From positions 11,396,514 through 11,460,513 of the forward strand of contig WMCF01000012.1 in NCBI GenBank assembly GCA_009792885.1: a stretch of 64,000 nt of DNA, given 5' to 3'. The number at the start of each line of letters is the position of its first letter. The stretch's first letter is position 1. The DNA is from Eremophila alpestris peregrina (lineage: Eukaryota > Chordata > Aves > Passeriformes > Alaudidae). This document shows positions 24,868 to 37,099 of this stretch, piece after piece. The translations under genes and the position numbers were made by a program. The notes under the pieces are model-generated. The model had not been told where the DNA came from and searched no databases. It worked only from the letters and a program-made list of their open reading frames with translations.

Positions 24868-25246
24868 AGGCTGAGAGAACTGGGGTTGTTGAAGAGAAGG
24901 CTCTGGGTAGATCTTCTAGAAGCCTGGATTTAAGAGCCCTTTATTTAGAAATTGTAGTGGCAGGATGAGGGCTAATGGTTTTAAACTGAAAGAGGAGAAA
25001 TTTTGATAGATATTGAAAAGTAATTTGTTACTGTGGTGGTAGTGAGGCAATGAAAGAGTTTGCCCAGAGAAGCTGTGAATGTTCCATCCCTGAAGTGTTC
25101 AAGGCCAGACTGGATGCCAACTTTGAGCAACCTGGCCTAGTGAAAGATTTCCTTAACCATGGCAGTGGGACTGGGAAGTAGATGATCTTGAATAAAGCTT
25201 CAAATCCAAACCATTCTATCACTCCATGACCTTAAGATTATATGAT
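24868..25246 (+). mobile_element. CR1 LINE 3' fragment, plus strand
   Basis: It begins with the ORF2 C-terminal coding stretch ('ggctgagagaactggggttg', from about 24869). It then contains 'aatggttttaaactgaaagagg', 'gtgaggcaatgaaagagtttgcccag' and 'catccctgaagtgttcaagg' in the correct CR1 order. It ends 'ccattctatcactccatgacc...tatgat', a diverged ATTCTATG repeat. The element ends flush against the next LTR. Diverged and 5'-truncated. Confidence 0.88.
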
Positions 25247-25724
25247 TGCTGTGTTTTAGCCCTGTTTAACCAGGTTTTAACCCTGTCTGGCGACTAAGCA
25301 CCACACAACTGTACTTATCTGCCCTAGAGGGAGAATGGTTGAAAGGCTGAAAGCATGAAAATTCATGGATTGAGATGAACACAGTTTAATAAATAAAACA
25401 AAGGTATACCTGCAAGCAAAGCAAAACAAGGAATTAATTCCCTACTTCCTATCAGCAGGCAAGTCCTCAGCCATCTCCAGGAAAGAAGGGTTGCATTATG
25501 CACCATGTCCTTTAGGGTCAGTTGTCCTGGCTGTATCACTTCCAACTATTTGTGAACCCCCAGCATCCTCACTGATGGTGTAGTATGAGAAGCAGAAAGT
25601 GCCTTGAGACTGTAAATTGCTGCTTGGCCACACCTAAATCATTCCAGTGGTTATTAACACTGTTTTTATCACAAATTCAAAACATACAAACTATGAAGAT
25701 ATTCATTCCACACAAGGCCAGTGT
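25247..25724 (-). mobile_element. Solo avian ERV LTR, minus strand
   Basis: The plus strand begins with a U5 end in reverse ('tgctgtgttttagccctg') and then repeats a similar unit ('aaccaggttttaaccctg'), so the terminal ~18 bp appear duplicated. It continues through 'gcaagcaaagcaaaacaagg', 'cagccatctccaggaaag' and 'gttgtcctggctgtatcac'. It ends near 'actatgaagatattcatt...ggccagtg', the reversed U3 start. This is the same family as 16188-16340 and 62502-63077. The TATA-containing part is deleted relative to the 62.5-kb copy. The long plus-strand frame at 25585-25965 overlaps its end and is not a gene. Confidence 0.87.
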
Positions 25725-28700
25725 ACTTGATGTCTCTTATACAAGCATCTCCTGTTTCTTAAGCCCTATTTGTCTGAGAAGATTTGACAATACTGTCTAC
25801 TACAACACTGGCTTTACAAGTTCTGTTTGTGTTTTGTCTAGGAATGATCAAAAACCAAAGAAGGTTGCTCACCCTGCAATCAATATCTCTAGTCTATTTT
25901 CCACAATATTTACGATGCAGATGACTATAAGGAATACTCAGACCTTCAGGAAAACGCTCTTTTGAAATCCTTGACAGCTGTAGATTTTCTTAACAAAACA
26001 CGCTAACATGGAAACACCATACTTCAGTTGAATTTGTCAGTCTTGCACTGTCTCCTTTTAACTGAGAAGCATATGATCAGCATGACAAATCTGACTCTCC
26101 AACTCAGTTTTGTGTTGAATGGAGATGTTGAGACTCATCAGTTATTATAGTACCCCCATATGAGGCAGATATTCAAGAACTAAATCACATTTTGTCTCTG
26201 GGTGGTATTGATCAATCCCCCTGGAATGATGAAACTCCAGGGCTATCATGTTCCATGTCAGAAGAGTTAGGTTCATGTTAACAGTAAGCTCTCCTCCAGA
26301 AGTTTCAGAAAGTTTTGGTGAAGATTTTTCTGTGAACGAGTGAACTCAGCTGCACACTAATGCTGACTTAAATGACAGCGAGTGTTCTTAGGACAAATGT
26401 GTTATTGTCACGTATATTAAGCCACCAGCTGAGAGGACACCAGAAGAGTTCGAGCTGTACTTGGACACTGAGGAGCCAGCCAGGGAGGAGAAGATATGAC
26501 GACACAGTAGCCAAGTCACCTTCACAGCTGAGGTTGCAGTGAACAAAGCTGAAGTCACTTGCCATACTCTTTCATAGATTTAAAGAATGTAGGTAGGTGG
26601 GAATGTTCTCATCTCTTACAGGCAAGAATAAAGATGACAAGAACAAAAGTAAAGGATCTGTCTTCACAGGACTTTATTAGGAGCCCCTCTTCAGGAGGAG
26701 ACTCCTTGTACACAGTCTCTCTGGTTGTGCAGAAAACTGAGGTCCATGAGTTCACAATTGTATCGACAAGAGTAAATCCTAATGACAACACATTCAAAGC
26801 ACTCATGGTGTAGGAGTTGTAAGAATTATTGTGGCAAAGATCTGTTTAAAAGGAGACCACACAGAAACAGAGATAGTAGTAGAGAGGGAAAAGAGAAATA
26901 AGAGAACCTGAAAAATATGCATAATTTATAGCTTCACAACACATAACTCCAATAATACATTACTGTTATTTCTAACTCACTGAATGTTCTTCTTCTTTAG
27001 ACCCACAGTTTTGCCACATATTAGCATCCTATCAAATAATTGCACTGAGTCCAGGAAGAAATAGCTGGTTTGTGATGTAAAGGTTCCATGGAAAACCATG
27101 GTTCCTTTCTTCCTGTTTGTTCCTACTCCCTCCTGCCAGTAGCTCAGAGGTAGACTTAGAAGTTAACAAACAGCTAAGAGGTATTTTCCACTATCCATAA
27201 CTATTTCTTACAAATCATGTTTTGATACAAGATTTTTTTTCTCCTACTCTCTCTTTTAAAAATATTGTGACGGATATCTACACTGCAATGAGTTTAATAC
27301 ATCCAATCCAAAAGGTTCAGGAATGCATTTTTGGGAATTGTTATATTACAATACCAAGACTGCCACAAGAACAAAGAGTTTTGTTTTGTGATATTTCTGT
27401 TCTCATTGTTCTGAGATTGTCATGAAGATGGATTCTATACAGTTTCCTGCTTTATTTTTGCAGTCTTTGTTATGAATATGGTCTGATTTTGTGCCAACCT
27501 TTGTCACTAGAATGAAAATGAGAATACATTATGAAAACTAAAATGTAATCAGCATTAAAATTCTGTGATAGCTCATTCTTGTGACAAAGAGATCACTGGG
27601 AAAGAATGGCACAAAATTAATCAATTATAGTGACAGTCTCACGATTGTAATAAGAATAGAAAGTGGCACTACATTTCGTGCATTTACATAACTGAGGGAT
27701 GGTTTAAAATTAACTCATTCATATCTGCATATTCACTCCTTCTGGAAAACCAAAACTGCTGCGCTTCGACTAATGACCATAGACAGTGAGCATGTTTGAT
27801 ATCTAAAAAAAATCTCAGATTCTGTTTATTTTTGAGTCATTCCTCAACATTTTCATAATCTTTTTCTAATTTTCTTTTTTTTCTGCCAGCAAGTGGAAAG
27901 TCTCATCATCAGCTCCTAATGCATTGCTATATATTCTGAATGTGCAGTGAAGAGGAAAACAGAAATGCTCCTTTGGAAATTAAAAAAAAGAAGAAAAAAA
28001 GAGAGGAAGAGAAAGAAGGAAAGGACTGGAAATACTTCTCTTTAGATTATTTTGTGTGATGTTTCTTTTTCTCTTTTTTTTCAGATTATTTTATCTCCTT
28101 TCTTATCAGGATTAAAAAGGAAACATAATAAAAAGGAACTTTCAGGAATACCAGAAGGATACAAATAAAAGGCATTCAGAAAATTGTTCTGTCCAGTTGT
28201 TCTTTCTTTTCTTGGTATGAGACCATATTATCTAAACTCCATCAAGAGCCCAGGCATGTAGATCAAGGGCTGATGTTTTATGGTAGATTAATTTGGCTAA
28301 ATACTCCACATAGGCAGATTTTTACTGACAGGAAAGAACCACAGTGCCCTTCACAAATCAATGGGAGCTCTAGAAAACTTCATCAGGGAGAAAGTGAATG
28401 GAAACACCCAGAGTTGTTCTTGCTGTAACTAGATCCTGGTAAATCCCAAGGCAAATTAGACCATGGTAAAGTGGAAAAAAGCCCCAAACCCTCTGAGAAG
28501 CATACAAACTCATTCAACAATGGACAGAAGCAACCTTCAACTAAGAAGGATCTATCCTGTAGAAACCTTCAGGTAAGAAAGAACTATCCAGACATGAACG
28601 ACGGTTGGCATGGAAGCCTAAAGTTTGATCAGTATTTTTTCTGCCTACTCTTCTCAATATCTTGCATTTGACATTTACCAAAGACAAAATAAACAGGAAG

Positions 28701-28769
28701 GAACAGCTGATTTGGTTCAGCATGGTTTTGATATCATAAACGCTATCTTTACTCATACACGTGTTCATT
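25725..28769. other. Mostly unique DNA, no gene seen
   Basis: No interspersed repeat recognised. The segment 26340-26560 is GC-richer than its surroundings but contains no frame of note. A purine-only stretch lies at about 27983-28028. The short frames at 26559-26813, 27222-27425 and 28471-28671 have no recognised domain. Confidence 0.45.
27983..28028. repeat. Purine-rich (A/G) tract
   Basis: Almost pure A/G stretch of about 45 bases without a strict repeat unit, following an A8 run. It is potentially triplex-forming. Confidence 0.7.
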
Positions 28770-30675
28770 ACAGAATCACAGAATCACTAGGCTGGAAGAG
28801 ACCTTCAAGATCACTGAGTCCAACCCATGCCCTAACACCTCAACTAAACCATGGCACCGAGTGCCACATCCCATCTTTTTCTAAACACACCCAGGGATGG
28901 TGACTCCACCACCACCTTGGGCAGACAATTCAAGTACTTTATCACTCTTTCTGTAAAAAACATTTTCCTAATATCCAACCTCCATTCCCCTTGGCACAGC
29001 TTGAGACTGTGTCCTCTTGTTCTGTCAGTTGCTGCCTGGAGAAAGAGACCAACCCCCACCTGAACTACAGCCACCTTTCAGGAGGTTGTAGAGAGTGATA
29101 AGGTCACCTCTGAATCTCCTTTTCTCCAGGCTAAACAACCCCAGCTCCCTCAGCTGTTCCTCACAGGGTTTGTGTTCCCAGCCCCTCACCAGCCTCGGTG
29201 CCTCCTCTGGATACGCTCAAGTGTCTCAAGGTCCTTCCTAAACTGAGGGGCCCAGAACTGGACACAGCACTCGAGGTGTGGCCTCACCAGTGCCAAGGAC
29301 AGGGGAAGAATGACCTCCCTGCTCCTGCTGGTCACATCATTCCTGATCCAGGCCAGGATGCCATTGGCCTTCTTGGCCACCAGGGCACACCCTGCCTCAT
29401 GTTCAGCTGCTGTCACCAGCACCCCCAGGTCCCTTTCCTCCTGGGCACTGTCCAGCCACACCATCTCTAGACTACAACATTGCAGGGGGTTATTGTGGCC
29501 AAAATGCAGGACTTGGCACTTGGACTTATTAAACTTCATCCCATTGGACTCTGCCCATCCATCCAACCATTCCAGGTCTCTCTGCAGAGCCCTCTTGCCT
29601 TCCAGTAGATTGACACACACGCTCCCAGCTTAGTGTCATCTGTAAATTTACTAATGAAAGACTCAATCCCCTCATCCATGTGATCAATAAAAATATTGAA
29701 CAGAAGTGGCCCCAGCACAGACCCCTGAGGGATACCACTGGTGACTGGCTGCCAGCTGGATGCAGCACCATTCACCACCATTCTCTGGGCCCAGCCATGC
29801 AGCCAGTTCTTAACCCAGCACAGAGTGCTCCTGTCCAAGCCATGGGCTGCCAGCTTTTCCCAGAGTATGCTCTGGGAGACAGTGTCAAAGGCCTTGCTGG
29901 AGTCCAGGTACACAACATCCACAGCTTTTGCTGCATCCACCAGGTGGGTCACCTGGTCGTAAAAGGAGACCAGGCTGGTCAAACACAAATTACCCCTCCT
30001 AAACCCATGCTGGCTGTGTCTGATCCCCTGGACATCCTGTAAGTGCTGTGTGATGGCACTCAGCATAAACTGTTCCTTCACCTTACTGGGTACTGAGGTC
30101 AGGCTGACTGGTCTATAATTACCAGGATCCTCCTTCCCACCCTTTTTGTGAATGGGTGTCACATTGGCCAGCTTCCAGTCATCTGGAACCCCCCCAGTGA
30201 GCCAGGACTGCTGGTAAATGATGGAGAGTGGCTTCACAAGCTCATCTGCCAGCTCCCTCCTCACCCTGGAATGGATCATATCTGGTCCCACAGATTTATG
30301 AACATCCAAGCATCTCAGCAGTTCTCTGACTGCCTCCTCCTCCTGGATAACAGGGGGACCATTCTGATACCTGACACCATCTACCAGCCCAGGAGGGCAG
30401 TTGTCCTAAAGGCAAATTATCTTCTCACTAAAAACTGAGGCAAAGAAAGTGTTAACCACCTCTGCTTTCTCCTCATCTGCAGTTATTAAGTTCCCTCCCA
30501 CATCTAATAAAGAGCAAAAGTTGGTCTTACCTTTCCCTTTACCATTAATATATTTGTAAAAACATTTTTTATTATCCCTTACAGAAGTCACCATTTTAAG
30601 TTGCAACTGATCTTTGGCCTCCCTAATTCTTTTCCTATATGCCCCAGCAACCCCCTTAAATACTTCCTGAAGTAT
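28770..30675 (-). mobile_element. CR1 LINE, 5'-truncated, minus strand
   Basis: About 1.9 kb of a CR1 non-LTR retrotransposon. The 3' end is at 28770 (plus strand 'cagaatcacagaatcac', complement of the CR1 terminal ATTCTGTG-type repeat). The 5' end is truncated near 30675, inside ORF2. CR1 moves by target-primed reverse transcription and rarely leaves full-length copies; an intact element would be roughly 4-5 kb and carry ORF1 plus an endonuclease domain, both missing here. It is the best preserved repeat in the window. The plus-strand frames across this interval are shadows. Confidence 0.96.
28844..30672 (-). pseudogene. CR1 ORF2 reverse transcriptase, broken
   Basis: Encodes the reverse-transcriptase and C-terminal part of CR1 ORF2; the N-terminal endonuclease is lost by truncation. 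Reading from 30672 downward the frame is open to an in-frame TAG at 30406-30408, then open again to about 29625. That second part holds the motifs NYRPVSL, YLDSSKAFDTV, GIPQGSVLGPLLF and FTDD (the F-A-D-D active-site box with Thr for the usual Ala; both aspartates kept). Near 29625 the frame shifts; 29620-29186 carries the thumb/C-terminal part with VLHFGHNN and LVRPHLE. An apparent 1-base loss near 29196 and an apparent 1-base gain near 29058 put the last part (29074-28844, with FFTERVIK and ending DVALGAMV) back in the same frame. One nonsense codon and three indels make it non-functional. Confidence 0.93.
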
Positions 30676-31436
30676 TTAGATATGGCTTTGACATTTAGAT
30701 ATGACATTGGTTATTTAAATGTTACACTGCTCTTCTTGGGCCTGTCTACATGTTTATAAAAATTGAAAAAAACCAAAATGTTCCCTTTTGCCAGTGGTCC
30801 CAATACTTCATAAGATTTGTGACTATGGAACTAGACAATGATAGAGAAATTTGTCTGTTAGCTGGATACCTAAGGGAAAAAAATTCTCTTCTGGAGAGTT
30901 CACTCCTAGCGTTTGAATTCTTTCCATCATTGTACATTTTCATAGAGGTGAAGGTGGGATCTGATATGAAACAACACTCTTTCTAGATAAATGTGGCTGT
31001 CAAGTTATTACACTGGTATATTTTCTCTTCATTACAGTTGTCTTACGGTTAGCAAATCATACAAAGTAGGGCTTCTGATACACTAAAGCATTCTTAAAAA
31101 CTAGGAAATTCTTTTTCTTCTTCCTGCCAAATCTCACTCCTGCAATACACAATAAAATATTGCTCACAGAAATGCTGGATATACAGAAAATGTGCTTAAG
31201 ATAATTTCTGGGGCATATTTTTAATAGTATTCTGTTATTAAAAAAATAATTTTTTTTCACAATTTGTGGTTTACTGCTAAATGATATTCAAAAATGTACC
31301 AAATATAATCAGCTATGGAGTTTACAGAATTGCCATACAACCATCAAAACTAGTATGTTTTACTTATTTAACCTAAAGAATTTTCACAACCAGTTCCCAT
31401 GTTAGCACTACTGTTAAATCTGCTTTTAATAGGCTA
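30676..31436. other. Unique AT-rich DNA, no gene seen
   Basis: Nothing recognised. The overlapping frames on both strands at 30746-30986 and the lysine-rich frame at 31057-31260 are AT-driven chance frames. Confidence 0.5.
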
Positions 31437-31885
31437 TATGTTTTTAATACACTAGGATTGAGTTAATTCTTTCAATTATACCTTATAGCTGGTGCAGGGC
31501 TGAGTTTTGGATTTAGTATGAGAATGTTGATAACACACTGCTGTTTTGGTTCTTGGACAAGGACTCCTTTGCGTCACATTTTCTGCCACAGAGGAGCTCT
31601 ACAAGAATCTTGGATGGAGCATGGCCAGGACAGATGATCCATACTGGCCAAAGGACTATTCCATGCCGCAGAATGCCATGTATAGCATATAAATGGGAAG
31701 AAGTTGGCCAGGAACAGCTGATCCTTGCTTGAGGATAGGCTAGGGAGTGGTCAAAAGTGATAAGCTGTAATGTGCACTGTGCATTTCTCTTAGGTTTTAT
31801 TCTTCTCTCCCTACTTTTCATTGTAATTGGGATAATGACAATAATAACAATAATTATAATTAACATCATCATCATTGGGTTTGCA
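31437..31885 (+). mobile_element. Avian ERV LTR, 3'-truncated, plus strand
   Basis: Starts with a diverged U3 ('ggattgagttaattctttc', then 'agctggtgcagggctgag' and 'gttttggatttagtatgag'). It passes 'tggccaaaggactattccat' to a TATA box (tataaat, 31688-31694) and a 'ggataggctagggagtggtc' segment that I recall from a subfamily of the same LTR group as 62502-63077. It ends in an ATT/AAT/CAT-rich stretch (31835-31876), where the family normally has a microsatellite-like insert. The U5 end is absent because a different LTR begins directly. Confidence 0.8.
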
Positions 31886-32931
31886 TGACAAGGGTTTGGA
31901 ACCAGGGGGCTGCACTGGAGTGGTTTCTTTGAGAAGCTGCAAGAAGCTTCCCCAATGTCGGATGGAGCCAGTGCCACCTAGCTCCGAGATGGACCTGCAG
32001 CTGGTCAGAGCTGAGGCCACAGAGGTCAGCAGTAGTGCTGCTGGGAAAACAGACCTGAGAAGGGGAGAAGCGTTGCAGCGCTGGGGCAGCCAGAGAAGTG
32101 AGTGAGAATATGTGAGAGAAAGAGTTCTGCAAACCCCAAGATCAGTAGAGAGAAGGATGAAAATGTGCTCCAGGCACGTTTTCATGGTCATCAGTCTCTG
32201 CTGATGACCATGGTGAGGCAGCTGTGCCCCAACAGCCCACAGAGGTCCACAGAGCAGAGGTTCACCTACTGCACCTGCAGGATCCCATGCTGAAGCAGGG
32301 GAATGCCCAAAGAGTGGGAAACTCGTGCCAGAGCATGCTCCTAGTCAGACCTATGGTTTCATGGAGATAGGATTTTGTACTTGTGTCGGTTTGCTGGCAA
32401 AATTTGGGACTTTGGGGAAGGGACCCACGCTGGAGCAGTAAATAAAGAAATGAAGCCTGTGGGAAGGTCTGACGTTGGAGAAAATTGGGGAAGATTGTCT
32501 CCCACAGGATAGATCCCACACTGGACCAGGGGAAGAGTGTGAGGAGGAAAGAGTGGCAGAGACAACGTACAATGAACTGACTGCAGCCTCCCTTCTTGCA
32601 CCCCTGGAAAGGAGGAGATAGAGAATTTGGGAATAGAGTTGAGTCTGGGAAGAAGAAAAGGGTGAGTGGGAGGTGTTTTTAAGATGCAGTTTTATTTCTC
32701 ATTATCCTACTCTGCTTTACTTGGTAATAATTTCCATGAGATGAGTCTGTTTTTCCCACGATGGTACTTGCTGTGTGATCTCCCTGCCTTTATCTGGAAC
32801 CATGAGCTCTTCTTTCACTGTGTTTTCTCTCTGCTGTCCAGCTGAAGAGTTGTGTGATAGAGCTACTTGTTTTGACTCTCCTCCCTAATCAGAGTGGGAG
32901 TCAGTGAACTATTCTGTGGTTAACCCACTTC
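31886..32931 (+). mobile_element. Long (~1.05 kb) avian ERV LTR, plus strand
   Basis: It starts near 'tgacaagggtttggaacc', then 'gaagctgcaagaagcttccc' and 'tcagagctgaggccacagag'. It later carries the repeated phrases 'gggaagggacccacgctggagcag' and 'cccacactggaccaggggaagagtgtgagg', then 'gtgtttttaagatgcagttttatttctcattatcctactctg', ending near 'gtggttaacccact'. The order matches a widespread bird LTR I recall in this orientation; the family name cannot be given without a search. There is no internal retroviral coding sequence. The many overlapping open frames on both strands reflect GC-rich repeat sequence, not host genes. Confidence 0.78.
32183..32212. repeat. Perfect 12-bp stem-loop inside the LTR
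   Basis: catggtcatcag and ctgatgaccatg are exact reverse complements around a 6-base loop (tctctg). It lies in the middle of the 1-kb LTR and may be family sequence or a private change. Confidence 0.85.
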
Positions 32932-35900
32932 AACCTAGTAATAGAGGTTAAAATTAATTTTAATCACTGGAAGAGTAGAATAAAACACAAAATAGATCAA
33001 GCAAGAATAATCTTTGTCAGCCTGGAACCTGAAAATCCTTTTGCTGAAAGATACCCAGACAAGAAATCAGCATCGTAATACCATTTTTTTAAAAAAGATC
33101 TTTGATTGTTTTTATATTTGGGAAGTAGAAGAAGGAACCTTTTAAAACCTATGGTAAATAAGATGATGGTTCTTAGTCTATATTATTATAATTTATTTCA
33201 GACTGTAAGAGAAATTCTTTTAAATGTAAGATACAAGTAATTGTTTAAAGGAAGGAATATAGAGCATTTTAAAATAATAAATCTATCATTGCTAAGATCT
33301 TGATTTCTTTCAAATTCATTCTTTTAAAAAACATGTTATTTTACACTGCTATTTTTTAGTGATTTGGCAAGACATAATTTGATTCCTATATCTATGTGTT
33401 CTCCTACATCTTAGGAGGAAAAATAAAGAAACTGTAGAGAATGACTGTCCTTGACAACAAGAGACTAATGAGAGATGGTGCGTGATTAGTGTGTTCCTCA
33501 CAGTAAGACTGTCTTGATTCCTAGAATTAGGAATTAGTCTTGAAAAAGCATCTTTCTTTGGTAAGTGAGCTTAAATGCAGAAGACCCCCACGAACATGTA
33601 AAAATTACACTGGGTGATTTATTTTATTGGGATTTTTAAGTCCTTCAAAAAGTTTTCATGTCTTCATATAGATCTCATAGCTAATGGCTTCAGAAGGAAG
33701 TTTTCTTCCTTTGGCAACAAAAATGTTCATAAAATCACAAAAGTATACCTTTCATCAACTTGCTTGACACAATTAAATTTTGATGAAACAGATAAAGATA
33801 ACATTTTAATTTTTTAAAATATAGCATCAGCTAAATTCCAAATTGCATTGAATTACCAGAGGAATAGAGCTAAAAGCTCCATAAATACCATTGCTGCATA
33901 ACAAAAGGAGAGTGATGTATTTTTTTTCCTTTCTAGTTCAAATGAATGTAGTGCTAGCTCTCTATAAATATACTTGCTATACACTTAACTCGTTCAGTGT
34001 CAAACTTGAAAGTCCATCTTATGATCTTTTCCTCAAATATCGGAATTCATTTGTTTGAAGAAATTAAAATGTGATTCACTGTATATTACTGTTATCTTCT
34101 ATCTGATCCCACCACAGTTTATTAGGTTCTCAAGGATCCACAGAGATAAACACTTAATCTTGATTTGCCCATGGGAAATAATATGCTAAATAATAGTATC
34201 ATCCGATTAAGTGTTCTCAGGCAAAACATGTGCTTGGTGGCCATAAAATTCCAAATTAACATCCCGCAAGAAAATTAAAATTCAGTGTGATTACCTCAGA
34301 TGATGATAACGTGCTCACAGCACGTAGTCCACTCAAGCGTAATATGATGTCCTGATCATAAAAGCAAGCTACTTGTCAAGATGGTTTTCACTGGTTTTTT
34401 TTTTTTTTTTTTTTACATTTTATACCCTTTCAACACATAGAAAAGAATACGTAAAAATATATCAAAGTATTAGAATCTTGTAAACTTTTGAAGCACTTCT
34501 TGCAATTCCTTTTTTTGAGGCAGAGAGCTCTCACTTTGATACAAAAGTAGTTTGCAGAACTAGAAGAATGCCTTGCTGGTAAAGATCCATGGCATCTTTA
34601 CATTTTGGACAGTGAGAGGTAGTTTGCATATTTTGGACTGGCGTGGTTCAGATTCACCAAGGAATTTTGAATGTATAATAGCCTTCAGATCTGCTGTAAA
34701 TTATTTTAAGACATCTCTCTATCTTCTTTCTTTGCAGTTAGAGATAAGGTTTTTCTCCTACTGACACTGTTAGGAGAAATTTGTGCCTTTCTTGATCTTT
34801 GTATTTCACACTCTTAGTGTATCAATAACAAAGAACTCATAGTTACTCTCGGAAATACTGTCTAAATACCTCCCTTAGGGGAGAACTACGTTTGTGAGCC
34901 CCACCTTGCAGCAACAAAAATAGGGCCTGGCAAATACCAGTCAGTAATTGGCAAATTATAAGACTTCTTAAATATTGACTTAGACAAAAATGTGTGTCTG
35001 GTTAGATTTTTTTTTTTTCTTGAATCAACCCCGGTTGATGAAAATGGAGTAGAAGAGCTTCCCTGAAAAAACAGTAACAGACATTCTTCCTACACTGGAA
35101 ATGGCATAGTAATTCCTGGGGATGTGGAGATCTGCAATCTTCCTTGCAGATGTTTCAAAATTTTTTTTGTGACTGGTGGTGTCATGAAGAATCTGAGTTG
35201 TAAATGGTTGTCAGTTCTTTCTCACATACTTGAAAGTCAACTATAGCCTAGGTTTCTTAAAAGAATGTGTTTTGCAGAAACAAAGGCTTAGGAGCAGAGG
35301 GAAGGAGCAAAGAATACAGAGTAAATTAACGACTGATCACTAAATAGCCTATGATATTTTAAGTCTGCCATATTATGAATATAATAAACCCCAAAATATT
35401 TAAATGGTCTTATTGGTGATTGGCCCACAGCATACTCAGGGCTCAACAATTTGCATAAAGCAAGAAGCTAATTGAACTTGCTTCCACTTGTTCTGCCCAT
35501 GCTGTATTTTGGTAGATGAACACAGAATAACTTTCCAAACAGGTTACTAAATTATTCACTGAGAGTTTGTTTCTTTCTTCCAAACTGGGAAGCCAAGAAG
35601 AAAGGCCAGCAAAGAATCTGAAAGGAAGTATACCTTTTCTGGAAAGAATAGAAATAATCTGAGACCATTGTTCAAACTCATGCATTTTCTTATTCCTATT
35701 CTTTTCTTCACCATACTAAGATTGAGATTTTTTTTTCTGTCTTTTTATGCTACGTTTTAAACAATGCTCTCGTCTGTAAATCGGTGTAATATCAAGAAGA
35801 GGTGGGGTCCACTTTATGGTTCTCAGCTTAACTAATATCTTATGTAGTTTAAAAAAATCAGTGGCATGAAATCCAGACTGGAAAGGCTGTAGAGGCTTCA

Positions 35901-37090
35901 CACAGCAGAATTATTCTTGTCCACGTGGAGAACAACTGAGGAAACAGATTTATTTCATTACTAATGTGCTGAGTAGACAAAAGAGAAAAAAGTGACAGAT
36001 CCTGGAAACTTTTCTGTTTTATTGCTTTTGTCATGGTTCACTCTTCACCTATTATCATCTCTATGTTCTGACATACACTTGTCCCCAAAACACAGGGTGC
36101 TATAAAAAAATGTCTTGTGCTTTTGGCTCATATGTTTTCTGTCATGTGAGAGAGCAAAAAATACTCTTGAAAACAGTGTTTTCTTTTAGCTTTGGCCGAC
36201 TTGGAAAGGGCGATGTCAACAGGGTGCCTAGAAATCCACAGAGTGAGAACAGAACTTTCAAAAATGAATTTCTAAGAGATTAAGCACAAAAGAAACCAGG
36301 CTAGGCCAAAGAAAGCAGCATTGTTCATGGCAGTTCAATTCTCTTGTGAATTCTTGCAAGAAAACTCAGTTTTGCTCTTCCTTTCCCCCACCCACCCCTC
36401 ATAACTTTTGTTTACATAATGACACTTGTCTCATTCTTTCTTATAGAGGTAGTGTAGTTTGTCAGTGAGAAAGTGAGCTTCTAAACAAGGTGTTGTGAAA
36501 CAGAAGATAAATGAGGAAAGATCTGACATGGTATAAGGAATATAGAGGATAGCAAGATATTTGGATGATATGAGAAGAAAAAGGTGCATCAACTTGAAGT
36601 AAAAAATGACTGAAAAATATTATGTTCCTATATAGACTTAGAGGATGACACAGTGCTTTTTAAATAGGACCTGGGACACATGCCTCTACCTCTAATGAAG
36701 AAAGAGAGGTTAAAGAAAGGATTGAACAGATGAAAAATTGTGAAAGCAAATGGACCAGTAGTAGTGACAGTTTTAGGCTTTATATTAGAAGCCTGTTGTG
36801 ATGTTAAGCCTTGGCAAGTAGTCAAGGTCCACCCGTGCTCATTTACCATCCCTCCTCTGAAGAACAGAAGGAAATAAGATGAAAAAAGCTCATGAGTCAA
36901 GGAAAAGGCAGGAAGATCACTCACTAATTACTCTTATTGACAAAGGGGACTTGCTTTGGGGGAGAACAAGTTTAATTTATTGCCCAATAAAATAGATTGA
37001 AGTAGTGAGAAATAAATACAAATACTAAAACAACACCTTTCATCACCCTTGTCTCAGGCTATATTTCAGTTTTCATTCCTGATTCCTCTA
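32932..37090. other. Unique AT-rich DNA, no gene seen
   Basis: No exon or interspersed repeat recognised. Contains a T18 run near 34397-34414 and shorter T runs near 35009 and 35160. Frames at 33614-33817, 34573-34764, 35443-35685 and 36628-36924 are 60-98 codons long without recognisable domains. Confidence 0.5.
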
Positions 37091-37099
37091 GGTGCCACG

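Noticed and set aside
25585..25965. 126-codon plus-strand frame
   Set aside because: It starts inside a minus-strand LTR and runs out into flanking DNA; no domain or splice support.
29198..30438. Plus-strand frames of 73-120 codons
   Set aside because: They are antisense shadows of the minus-strand CR1 ORF2.
31513..32601. Multiple overlapping frames of 63-154 codons
   Set aside because: They lie within two LTRs, switch strands and frames, and show no retroviral or host domain.
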